Source: Adineta vaga (taxonomy: Eukaryota > Rotifera). Taken from it: a stretch of DNA of 64,000 nt. Shown one piece after another: positions 13,512 through 24,179 of the stretch. A program made the translations under genes and the position numbers. The stretch is taken from NCBI GenBank assembly GCA_021613535.1, contig CP075495.1:12338001-12402000 (forward strand), read 5' to 3'. Position 1 is the first letter of the stretch. The number at the start of each line of letters is the position of its first letter. The notes under the pieces are model-generated. The model searched no databases, was not told the DNA's origin, and saw only the letters and a list, made by a program, of their open reading frames with translations.

Positions 13512-14097
13512 TGTTGTTTTCTTCGAGATTTTGATTGTTAGAAGACTGACATGATGAACATTATCGATTGAAAACAATGAAATATCATTGTAGAAATTCG
13601 ACGGAAAACTATTTCTTTTACGTTCTATTCTTAGTCAAACAATTACGTTGTCGATTATTGTTTTTCTGCTTTTATTTTCTTTCTGTCAAATACGTTCAGG
13701 ATCGAAAGAATTGCTACTCTACTCACTCAATTAGTATGTTCAAAAAATAGTAGTTTCTCAAAACCAATGAATAAGAAGATAAATAAAATAAAGATTCACT
13801 CTTTTTTCTTCTAATTACAAATTAATTTCTTAAAAAACATAAAGAATAATTATTTCTAAATTGAAAGTGTAGAAAAAGAGATTTTCAACTAGCGCCATCT
13901 ATGATCGGAAATCATTGGCAAATAATGGTAAAATTTGGATATAAAAAAATTATTTTTCTTCAATTTTACAATCCACATCAATTGTATTGTAAATCAAATA
14001 ATGTCAGACATTGAAATATTCGTGTCGAAAGTTGATTTCAATTGAGATTTTTATCAGAAAGACAAAAAATTTGAATCTTCAATATTTTGAAATTTAG
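13512..14097. promoter_or_regulatory. Divergent intergenic region between SGSM and RABL2
   Basis: 586 bp between two divergent starts. It presumably holds both promoters and the RABL2 leader. A consensus 3' acceptor (AATTTAG) abuts the RABL2 ATG at 14096-14097. A 60-codon open frame at 13568 looks non-coding (biased hydrophobic composition, no family). Confidence 0.35.
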
Positions 14098-14832
14098 ATG
14101 AGTGAATCTGTACCATTATCCACTTCGGATTCTCTTAAAATTATTGTTCTTGGTGATAGTGCAGTTGGCAAATCAAAATTATTAGAACGATTTCTAGTTA
14201 AAAATTTGTAAGCTAATAAAATACATTACTCCTTCTATTTTCTTTGTTCATTTTAAGTGAGGATTCACGATATTCAACATATGCAGTTAATATTTTTAAA
14301 CATACAACGAAAATAGATAATAAACCAGTGGAAGTGGAATTTTGGGATACAGGTTTGAATAAATGATTACTCATTAAATATCTCAAACTTTATATATGTT
14401 TTAGCTGGTCAAGAAAAATTCGATAATCTTCATTATTCTTATTTTCATCAAGCACATGCTTGTATTATGGTATGGAATATTGCCTTCGTATGTTTGTTAG
14501 TGCCATTCCTCTGTTTTCTTTAGATCTTCGATGCTACACGAAAAATAACGTATAAAAATCTTGATCGTTGGTATACGGAGTTACGAGCTATTCGTCCACA
14601 TATTCCATGTGTATGTGCGGTGAATAAGATCGATGCAGCGATGGAAATAACAAAAAAATCATTCTCATTCCCAAAAAAACATGATATGCCATTGTATTTT
14701 GTTTCGGCAGCGAATGGTACAAATGTCGTTCGACTTTTTCGTGATGTAATTCGTCTGGCTCAAGCTTATCGCGCGGGTGATTCGCCAGATTTTATCGATC
14801 AAATCATGCGAGAACTTGAAGTAAGTAAATAA
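14098..14832 (+). CDS. RABL2: Rab-like protein 2 (RABL2), atypical ciliary small GTPase
   Basis: Exons 14098-14207, 14258-14352, 14405-14469 and 14524-14832 give 192 aa. The GTPase motifs are G1 GDSAVGKS, G3 WDTAGQE, G4 NKID and G5 SAA. RABL2-specific stretches include AVGKSKLLERFL, FHQAHACIMIFDATRK, WYTELRAIRPHIPC and LYFVSAANGTNVVRLF. Like other RABL2 proteins it has no C-terminal prenylation cysteine. RABL2 binds the IFT-B complex and starts ciliary entry of IFT trains. The ATG follows immediately after an AG acceptor. The last codons (EVSK, stop) overlap a perfect donor, GTAAGT at 14821, so a further 3' exon cannot be excluded, but no acceptor is seen before the next ATG. Confidence 0.93.
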
Positions 14833-14916
14833 AACAAAATCAAAAATCTATTCTTTTCTTCTCGTGTATTAACTTCTTCCTGTAAATCTTTTGTCTTGTA
14901 ACTTTCGATCATATGC

Positions 14917-15858
14917 ATGGATTTATCTAAATTAAAATGGAAAAATTTTCGAAATGATTATGGTTCCCATTTATTATATGTTCAGGATCAACGAACATAT
15001 AATGATTTATCTCAAACAGTCGATTTACCATCACATCATTATGAAAATTATGACAATGATATGATATCTGTATCAGAACATAGTTCTTCGATGATATTAG
15101 ATTCATCTTTATCGACATGTTTTGGTACTCGACGAAAGATTTCCAATTGTTTTTCTAATGCGTCGAATGAATCTTATAAAAAGAAATGTAAATATTGGTT
15201 AAATTTATTATTTGCTGAAGAATGGAATTATTTTTATTTATTAAAAGAAAAATTACAACCCTATGATGAACAAGAAAAGCATTTAAAACGTTTAAATTCG
15301 ACCTCGAAATTATCAACTATACTTCAGATTTATCACAATTCATTTATACCATTAAAAATCTCATCAACATTTAATCGACTATTATGTCAAAATCATTATG
15401 AACGTCTTCATTGTTTATTTAATTCCTTCTTAGAAGTAATTATCTTAGAAAATGAATATCAATTATGTTTAAATATTCTTCAAAGACTTCAATATTTAAT
15501 TAATAAGGTCAAAGATCAACAATATGAGAATATATTTATTCAATTTCCATTATATATTCAACGTACATTAACACTTTCATCGATAGATAATTATCAAATT
15601 TTAAATATTATGTCCAAAGATAAAGAAATTCTTCTGGAAAAACTTCCCTTACATCTAATATTAGGTATTAATATACAACAAGATAAACATCTACTTGTTC
15701 TCTCAATTGAACAACCTCAAGGTTCAAATACTATACATAATTATCATTTTGCACATGCTGATAGATCTATTATTAATCAATGGTTTCAGTTATTAGATAA
15801 TTATGTTAAACAAGCAAAACGTGATTATATGAATAAATACCAAGAATATCGCATTTAA
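14917..15858 (+). CDS. Unrecognised 313-aa protein, possibly divergent DH-PH-like
   Basis: One long open exon starting MDLSKLKWKNF, 85 bp after the RABL2 stop codon. The first 85 residues are polar and low in structure. Residues about 90-230 look all-helical (NLLFAEEWNYFYLLKE, YERLHCLFNSFLEVI). The last 70 residues alternate strands and end in a helix (INQWFQLLDNYVKQAK), a pattern like the end of a PH domain. The helical-then-PH order suggests a degenerate RhoGEF (DH-PH) arrangement, but no diagnostic motif is present, so this is a guess. No signal peptide. Close same-strand packing after RABL2 raises a read-through or shared-transcript possibility. Confidence 0.6.
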   Translation: MDLSKLKWKNFRNDYGSHLLYVQDQRTYNDLSQTVDLPSHHYENYDNDMISVSEHSSSMILDSSLSTCFGTRRKISNCFSNASNESYKKKCKYWLNLLFAEEWNYFYLLKEKLQPYDEQEKHLKRLNSTSKLSTILQIYHNSFIPLKISSTFNRLLCQNHYERLHCLFNSFLEVIILENEYQLCLNILQRLQYLINKVKDQQYENIFIQFPLYIQRTLTLSSIDNYQILNIMSKDKEILLEKLPLHLILGINIQQDKHLLVLSIEQPQGSNTIHNYHFAHADRSIINQWFQLLDNYVKQAKRDYMNKYQEYRI

Positions 15859-16337
15859 TCCTTTCTTCTTTTGTTTGATTATTCTCAGGAAATCATTTGT
15901 TATTTGTTAATATTATTGTTCTAGAAAATGAATTAAATATCTGTTTGTTTTCCTCTCTTCTATATTGTTTAATCAAAATAGAATATATATAAGTATATAT
16001 TTTCTTGTTATTTTTTTCTATTTAGACAATGAATGATGACAACAACGCCAACACACCGTCCAATGATTAAATCAATGACGAACGCTTTTCTATATATATA
16101 TATATTTATGTGTATCCTCTGACGTGATTTTAAAGAACAATTTGCTTGTCAGATTTTATCCGATTGTATTCGTCCACATGCATGTAGTCACTTAAATCAA
16201 ATATTGATTTTTGTCTTTTTTGTTTTTTCGTACACACTTCTCATACATTTTGTGAAATGAACAAGCACACAGTATATCATCATTTAATAATAAAAAGCAA
16301 AGAACAAAAACGAAATGACTATATATATTTATAATGA
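15859..16337. other. Convergent intergenic region
   Basis: 3' flanks between the + strand unknown gene and the - strand GPCR. T-rich with short TA runs near 16090. No gene seen. Confidence 0.5.
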
Positions 16338-17959
16338 CTATGTTTTAAATGTTACAACATGTCCATTGGTAGGTTCATTAGGTGTGATTGTGAGATTAAT
16401 ATTTTCGATGGTCGTCGTCGTTACTGGTGTTGATGTTGTTAAAAGTTTCTTTCTTTCGCCTTTGATTTTATCAATATCAGTCGAATAGATCGGAGGTGAT
16501 GATGGTGTACGAGTTCGAGCGATAGCTCCTGTTTGTAAAATATTATTTTCTTTTTTATGATTCATTGCAGAATTTGAACATTGAAATATTTCGCGTAATT
16601 CTCGACGAAATAATGATGATGTCGCTGAATAAAGAAAGAAATTACAACAACAATTTAAATATCGAAATGTTTGTGTTAATGTATAAAAAACAGGATCGGG
16701 TGCCGTCAATTGACGTATTTGCATATAGAACCAATATATTCTATAAAAGAAGAGAAATGAATGACGAAAAAAACAAAACAAGAAAAGAATTTTTTCTTAC
16801 TGGAATGGAAATGACATAACCATAAATGCAATAGCAACAGCTATCAACATAAATGTTATATTTCGATCTGTATTTCTTTGTCGTTGTCGTTTACGTGTTG
16901 ATGCTGAACCTAATGTCGAATCAACATTCGTACTACTTGAAGCTGCCATTGAACGTTGAATAGATGTATGTTGACGAGCATGTAAACGACAAACAATAAG
17001 AATATTAAGTATACCGAGAAAAATAAATGGAACTTAAAAAAAGCAAAGCGTTTATTGAAAATTTTCTAAAAGAAGAAAGAAAAAGTCAAGTGTCTTACCT
17101 ATATAAGTGAATATAACTGATAGAGTTCCGAAAATCTTGTATATTATCGGTAATTTCAATTGACATCGTTCGCCGGATTTAGGTTTCTCCGGGCTATAAC
17201 TCAAAATGAATGGAAACCATGAAAAAGCAATACTTGATATTGTAATGTAACTAACAACAGTAATAATCGTTGTTTTAAATGTAACATATTTAGCTTTATC
17301 AAATGGTTTCCAAACAGAAAACCAACGTTCAACCGATATGAATACAACCGAATAACCACTTAATGCAGCAAATAATAGGTCGAAATAACCATGAAAATGA
17401 CTAAAAAAAATCAAATAATATCTATTTAAATATAATTTTTTTTTATACGTATTGACTCTCTTTTACAAACACACATTTAATTACTATTTAAAAAATCAAT
17501 ATTATCTGTATAGATTTCCTTCCTTCCCTTTATCCGGAGACATTTATGTGTTTTTTACATATCTAATCTATACCTCTTCTATCTGAAATTTCTTCTTCAT
17601 TTTCTTCTAACAAGAAATAATTAATCACATCGAAAGAAAACGAAGATCTTTCTTATTCTACGGTTATCTTACCACCAAAATGCTGATTTATCTGACATTG
17701 GTTCACCAAGAAAATTTTGTAATATGATGTTAAATAGTGAAGTTATTAACAAGAGAATATCACTGAATGCAAGTACAATTGTAAATATTGATACACAAAA
17801 TTTGATCATTTCACGACGTGCAAATACTAAGATTGATAGAAAATTGCCAATAATTCCAATCGCAACTGCACATGGCATGACGAAATGAATGCATATATAG
17901 ACAACCATATGAGGTTTACCATTAAGATTAGTTATTGTCGTAGTATTAATATTAGCCAT
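16338..17959 (-). CDS. Class A (rhodopsin-family) peptide-type G protein-coupled receptor
   Basis: Four exons, 17959-17673, 17400-17099, 17032-16801 and 16740-16338, give 407 aa. The N terminus carries N-x-T glycosylation sites (MANINTTTITNL). Seven hydrophobic segments follow: TM1 with IGIIGNFLSIL, TM2 with VLAFSDILLL, and TM3 after a cysteine created across the first splice junction (FWCHFHGYF), which would be the conserved disulfide cysteine. The DRY box is ERW (SVERWFSVWKP). TM5 starts the third exon and TM6 is FMLIAVAIAFMVMSFPFQ. TM7 has NCCCNFFLYS in place of NPxxY, followed by FRREL (helix 8). The Ser/Thr-rich tail could be phosphorylated. This pattern resembles protostome FMRFamide/neuropeptide receptors. 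The ligand is unknown. Confidence 0.87.
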
Positions 17960-19687
17960 AATTATAATAGTCTACATAATCATGATTTATATCTGAAATA
18001 AAGACGAAGGAAAAGAGATGTAATCAAAAGATTTTCTGTTTTATGATAAAAATCATTTATGGAAAAAGAAAGATAGAATCATTATTGTCATACTAATGAA
18101 GGGAAGAGAAAACTTATGTTGTTGCTGGTTCGAATCTCTCGTTTTCCTTTTTTTTGTTTCGATTGAATATTCATTTTTTCATCAGCATAATAGTAATATA
18201 GCCTTTGACAAGGCTGATTAACTTCGTCTATTTTTTCTTCGACACACTTAACATCAGAAGAATGAGCATCAATCCTGTTTAATGAAGATTTCTGTAGGCA
18301 CACTTTTCTCAAGGGAGTAAGGTAGAAGTGAAAAAAAAAGAGAGAACTATATATCTATATATCTGTTCTCTGTTTTCTCCTTTTTGTCTCTCTCTTTCTC
18401 TCGTTCTTTTTGACAATTTCTACGTTGTATGACGACCTTTCAGTGGAAATTCTTTGACAATAGTGTCAAGTAGAAATTAAAACTACACGAAAAAAAAAGC
18501 ACAACCTGAGTTGATTCATTATGAAAACAATGGATTGTAAACAGAAAGGAAATCATTGATCTTTTTTTTAATTTCTGCCTCAATTAAATCTATTCTGCAG
18601 ATCTATACAAGCATGTTGCTTGTTTTGTCTTCATTATATTTTACTTGTAATTTCTCTTTTTTCTCAATCACATGGAAAATCCTAATAAAGATATCTTTAA
18701 ATAGTCTTATTTTTGAGTTAGAATAAAATGAATGCATGACAACGAAGAAATGTGAAATACTCCATGGAATAGGAAAATAATGTGCGAAAAACGAAAGATA
18801 AAATGTTCTTCTCTTTGATGATTCTGGTTTGTCTTCGTTCATTATAAATTTTCATCTCGTATATTATCACTTTTTATGCACGTCATACTCATAAGTCGAC
18901 TAACACGATAAATGTCTCATGGAAATCAATTACTCATAGAACATATTTGACACATGAGAATAGATTAGAACTATACTAGATCTTACTTACTTGCCTTTCC
19001 CTGATCTAAACACTTGTCTTCATAATCGATGATAATCCGATTTTTTATGTCTTTTCTAACCGTTTCGTTTCTTTTCTTTTCTTTCTCTCATTCATATTAC
19101 ACAGAAACTAGTTACACTTAAAACTAGTTTTATTTAGCTGTCGACACACAAATGAGATAGAAGATGGATTGATAAATCCAACAATGACATTCTTATCAGA
19201 TTTGCACATTACTCGCTTAGTTGACTGATTCAACTAACAGAACATACGGCTAACAATCTTATTTTTCACATGAAAAATTATACTGACGACTAATGTCTTT
19301 TCAAAGAATATATACTTTCATTTTGTTTTCTTCTTCTTAGAATTTTCCTTTATTTTCCGCGTCAATGTTCATATTTTTTACTATTATGAAATCAATAATA
19401 TTCGATGCAAGTCAGAAGGTCTCTATTCCCAATAAACACAACGTCCATATATATTTTTCTCTAATCACATCAAAATCAATCAGAAGAAAACAATTCTATT
19501 TTTGTTTCTCGAAAAACATTCTCTATTCTACATGACTCAATTGTGATTACTATCAACAAGACATTCCTTTTTTTGCTATGTATATCATTACTACATGATT
19601 AATTATAGTAAAATCAAGGTCGATAACCTCTTATTTATATTTGAGCGAAAAGAGGAGAAGAGAAAAACCTGATACACATATGAAACT

Positions 19688-19709
19688 CTTCTCTCTCTCT
19701 CTCTCTCTC
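19688..19709. repeat. (CT)n microsatellite
   Basis: Perfect dinucleotide run of about 11 CT units, directly visible. Confidence 0.9.
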
Positions 19710-20630
19710 CCTATATATATTCATTCCATGCTTTTCATTATATAATTGAAGTGTCGAATCTGACAAAAAATTATATGAGGAAGAAAGAAAAAGCAAGCTT
19801 CTTTTGTTACAATTAACGAAATGTTTTTCTTTCTATTCGAAAGAAAAGAACGATCAAATAAAAGTCTACTTCAGAATGAGTAAAAAATCTTTTATCTAAC
19901 AATGATTTAATCGATATCAGAATCATCTCTAATTACTATGAAATATTTCTATACAAAGAAGAAGAAAACCGAACTATGACTGTTGTCTTATAAATCATTA
20001 AGAAAAAGAAAAAGAAGAAGAAGTTTTTCTTTTTTTCTTCTTGCTCTCTCTCTCTCTGTCACTCTATTATATTACGTCGAATGTATAATAGAAAGAATTT
20101 CCTTCACTCACAATAACATTTCTAAGACAAAATCACGCACATAAATTTTGTCACCAAAACAGAAATTGATACCGACACAGTTCCGTCGTTGCATCTACTG
20201 TCAGTTGTAATCAATTATAGAAACATATATACTTCTTTACTTAAAATACCTGATTAAATAAAGGATCTAACTAATTTTTAGCTGGGAATAGTTCTTAATA
20301 TGATGAAAAATTATGTCAAGACTTGTTCAAAAGAAAAGAAGTGTTTTTTTGCTCACAAGTCTCTTCATTCCACTCGACTTGACTAACTGGTTAGACGCAG
20401 TGCCATTCTTCGAAATAATACTTTATACACAGAATTTGAAAAAAAAAGAAAGCGACAGTATTAAATTGTTATCTATCTGTCTATTTGGTGATTTCCTTTC
20501 GATCAACTATTACTATTCAAAAGAAGAAAAGAAAAAAGGATTTCTATCCTTTAATCAGTTACTGTTGTCGTCGATGTATTGACTAAAAGAAAAAAAGCGA
20601 GAATCGGAAAGTCATATTTGTCGTTGCGAC

Positions 20631-20648
20631 AGAGAGAGAGAGAGAGAG
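20631..20648. repeat. (AG)n microsatellite
   Basis: Perfect AG dinucleotide run of about nine units, continuing imperfectly downstream. Confidence 0.9.
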
Positions 20649-21121
20649 AAAGTAGGAGAAAGAGAGTACGTTCAAGTGATGTTTGCAGCTTCTTTTTGTT
20701 ATTTTTTGTTGCGTCTTCTCGGACGAGAAGTATGCTGATTTTCTTTGGCTGTTTGTGTAAGATCTTTGTATGTGTATGTAAAATTAGAATATACAAGGGA
20801 TCATGAAGAAATAAATAGTAGTGAGCAGAATACATTAAAGGAAACGAATTATATTCAACTAATGTAACGGAAAAAAGACAGCATTAGTATACTATCATCA
20901 TCATTATGATTATTATTATCAATACTAATGCAACAAAGCAAATAGATTTGAAAACTTTTCTTTCTTTTTGTTGTTCATTACGGATTCATTTGTTCTTTTA
21001 CAAATGACAATATAGAAGATCATTCATACGCACGTATTTAAATATTATTATAGAATGCATTACTAAGATAAGAGAACATACAGACGATACAATCAACGAG
21101 GCGCAACGGGAGAGAACCTGA

Positions 21122-21298
21122 ATGGCTGACATATCGTCAGCAGGCGGCAGTCAGATAGATGAGTTTCCCTATGCTATTATCGATAGTGTTGATGAACTCG
21201 AAAATAGTGAAGAATGTAGGCGAGTGAAGAAAATAAAAGCTTGTTGCTATCGCTGTCATGTTTTGTTGAATCAATTCATTATTCTTATACTTCAATAG
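21122..21298 (+). CDS. Candidate 58-aa protein or first coding exon
   Basis: An isolated open frame in a locally less AT-rich stretch. It starts MADISSAGGSQIDEF and ends LLNQFIILILQ. It has an acidic, Ser-rich N half, a basic patch (CRRVKKIK), a cysteine cluster (ACCYRC) and a hydrophobic C-terminal tail. That order would suit a small tail-anchored or palmitoylated peptide. Alternatively it is the first coding exon of a longer gene: a GTGAAG donor lies after codon CGA. No family is recognised and no downstream exons were found before 25.7 kb. Coding status is uncertain. Confidence 0.3.
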   Translation: MADISSAGGSQIDEFPYAIIDSVDELENSEECRRVKKIKACCYRCHVLLNQFIILILQ

Positions 21299-23849
21299 CC
21301 TAGATTTTTTAGTTGACACTGTGTTTCCTTTTCTTGTCTAATATTATTCTGTGAAACAAATAAAAGATGCAGAAAAAAAACCTAGTAGCTAGAAATGAGA
21401 AAAAGACAAATTATTAAAGTTTGTTCAAGCATATAACATGACAGTAGTATAGAACTAGTAGTTTCTTGTCTATCTATGTAATAAGATCCTTAGATGTTGT
21501 CTTCAAGCAAGATATTTTGGTTTATCTATTATGTATGTCGATGAAAATGTAATCCTAGAAGAAGCCTTTGAAAGATTTTTGTTGTCTGTCAAATAGCTTC
21601 AAGCATACGCGTACATAATAACACATATGTGTGTAATATCTTAATCTGAAACCTCATCGATGTAGTTACAAGATTTCTTAAAAAAATCCCTAGCATAATT
21701 ATCAGATATTAATGAAAATATATTAGGAAAGGATGGAAATACTGATAAGATTAACAATACAAGACTGAGTTGGGAAAAAGAAAAATCGAACTATGATTTT
21801 TCATTCCAATAACAAACATGACAAGACATAAGATAATGGTATCATTGATCTGTGTCAACACTGTTTGACTGATAGAGATAGAGAACTACTAATCACTTGT
21901 CAATTTATATTCATAATCATGACTATAATAACGAGAAAACGAAGTTATATATATATATAATAAAAAGCTAAACAAAGATAAATCAACTTACTCTTATTTT
22001 AGTTATTTTCTTTTGACATTTATAAATTGTTCCAGTCAAACCTAATAAATATATTCAATTTTAACGTTCAATCGGAAAATAGAAAGACCTTGAAATATCA
22101 TCTACATTACTTTTTCTTAATTTAATTTGATTATTTTATTTCCTATTCAAATCGTTTAACATACCTTTCAATAAATATTTAATAACGTATACGTCTATGA
22201 AAAAAATCACGAAAGTTCTAGAGAAGATTTTGTTTTAATTAAATTATTCTAATATATAAACAAAATCATCAATATTGTCTTGTCATAGAGAATAATATTG
22301 AAAAATGAAAGTTATTAGCTCAATTTCCTAAGAGTTCCTCTTTTCTCTTTTTTCTTCCTCTTTTCACATTAGACGATTTTCTTTCTCTCTCTGTCTCTCT
22401 TCATCTGATAATGATTTCTTTCTTCTTTGTTCTTAGTTCTGTTTTTCTTCTTCTTTTCTTCTATATTTTGTTGTTTTTTAATGACTCCTACATCTTTACA
22501 TAGAAAGACAAGAATGTCCGAATGGTACCAGGAAATCGTTTAAATACGCGTATGTATGTGCATGTGTAAGCAATTCAATAGCATGCGCATAATGCTCAGA
22601 TCTTTTCTTCTTCGATATAAATTCCTATTTTGCCTTTTTTTTGTTGATAGATCTCTCCTTTTCTACGTTAATTTGTTTTTCATTGAAGAATTTTCTTTCT
22701 ACGTTTTCTAACAGTATGTCAAATATTTCTCTCTCTCTCTATACGATCGATCGATTGTTGACGACATACTAACAAGTGAATAATGCACGATTATCAACGT
22801 TCATTTGTGGACGCAACGATTGGTATGTAAAAATTCAACGAAGAAGAAAGCAAAGTACTTCAAAAGCACGCATACTTAGAATGTTTAACTATGTTATGTA
22901 TTAAAAAATCGATTATTGACGATAACAATTATAACATCTTCGATTTCTCTTCACAAGAAACAAACACTTTTAATAAGAAACAACAAGTCATTTCTACTAA
23001 TTGGTCATGAAAACGAACAACAGTTGTTTAAATAACGAAAAAAAAACAAATATACTTTTTGTGGACAAAAATAAGCATCTAGTTCTAGGAATGACTAACA
23101 TACCTCGATATAAATAAGGTTGTTTTTTACTTAATTAACTCATTTTAATGATGGCCGATTTTTCCTAACTTTGTCACAATGTTTTTTAAAAGTATTTGTC
23201 CTTGTTACTCAAACTTCTCTATTGTATACTTAGCGATCTCGTTACAGTTTCATTACTTTTCTCTGTAAACGGTTCCGAGCGGCACAGTTCCCAGCATTAA
23301 TAAAGGAACATTTTTGTCAACGAGAGTTTTGTCTATTGATCTGCAATCTGAAAATTTCTTTCACATCATGTCATGAAACATGAAGCTGTTGTTTAAGTGT
23401 CATTTTTATCGGTCTGTTTTACAAATTGATTTATAAAAAGGACAGAAAGCAAATATGTATCGTCAAGGAGATATATTACACATTCTATTTTTTGTAAATT
23501 AAATAAAATATCTCTCAGAAAAAAGAACGGAAGAAAGAGATAAATTGTCTCTTAAGAATTTTGAAAGCATCCATTATTATATTATACTCTTGTCTTCTAA
23601 AAGAGTAAAGTAGCATCTAATTCTTTATTTTCTACCTGAATAATGTCATAACTTAGATTGACATTATGTCGAAATAGTATTTCATTGATCAATTGTATGG
23701 AAATCTCTAAATATATTTATTCATTAATATCTCTACAATACGAGGTGACATTAAAATAAAAATAAAATCTCACAAGAATTTCAAGGCCTTTTTTAACTTG
23801 AATTAACCAGTATGAATAATCGTTAATGAATGTATTTCGAAAAGAGTTT
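21299..23849. other. Gene-poor region
   Basis: About 2.5 kb of AT-rich sequence with short T-rich and CT-rich tracts and no supported gene on either strand. No tRNA-like cloverleaf noticed. Confidence 0.45.
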
Positions 23850-24152
23850 TCATGTATTATAATCAATCACATATTTGCTCAACTGATTGCATATAAAAAA
23901 GTGTAGGCGGTATTTCGAGCAATGCTTCAAACAAGTATCATTATCATCCAATTTCCTATCATGGATCTCTACTCTATCATTCAATACATAGTTAAGTTCA
24001 TAGTCGACGACAAGATATGTTATCGAGCGAATCATTAGGAATATATTGTTTCCTTCATAAATGACCTGAAAACTTCCGGTTAATAAATTTTCTACGGATG
24101 AAAGAATGACATCGGTATTTTGATCGATTTGAATTGAGAAAATAAGTCCCAA
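23850..24152 (-). pseudogene. Possible orphan exon or gene remnant (about 100 codons)
   Basis: An open frame without an early ATG. It contains a possible acceptor (GTTTTCAG) followed by VIYEGNNIFLMIRS and a run with two cysteines (DTCLKHCSKYRLH). Composition is protein-like but codon use is less AT-ended than in real neighbours, and no upstream exon was found. It lies downstream of the secreted-protein gene, beyond that gene's poly(A) signal. It could be a decayed gene or chance. Confidence 0.2.
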
Positions 24153-24179
24153 TGGATTGTATTACGTGTTTTATTTTAT

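Larger units (their letters stand above)
17960..21121. other. Gene-poor region, 5' of the GPCR
   Basis: About 3.2 kb upstream of the GPCR without a supported gene. Pyrimidine-rich and simple-sequence tracts include a (CT)n run at 19688-19709 and an (AG)n run at 20631-20648. Open frames here are low complexity and lie antisense to each other. It may hold 5' exons or regulatory sequence of the GPCR. Confidence 0.45.

Noticed and set aside
18118-18142. B-box-like GGTTCGAATC as a possible tRNA
   Set aside because: No pairing acceptor, D or anticodon arms can be formed around it.
20551-20835. Opposing open frames over the AG/CT-rich tract
   Set aside because: Both strands are open only because of simple sequence; protein text is low complexity with no domain.
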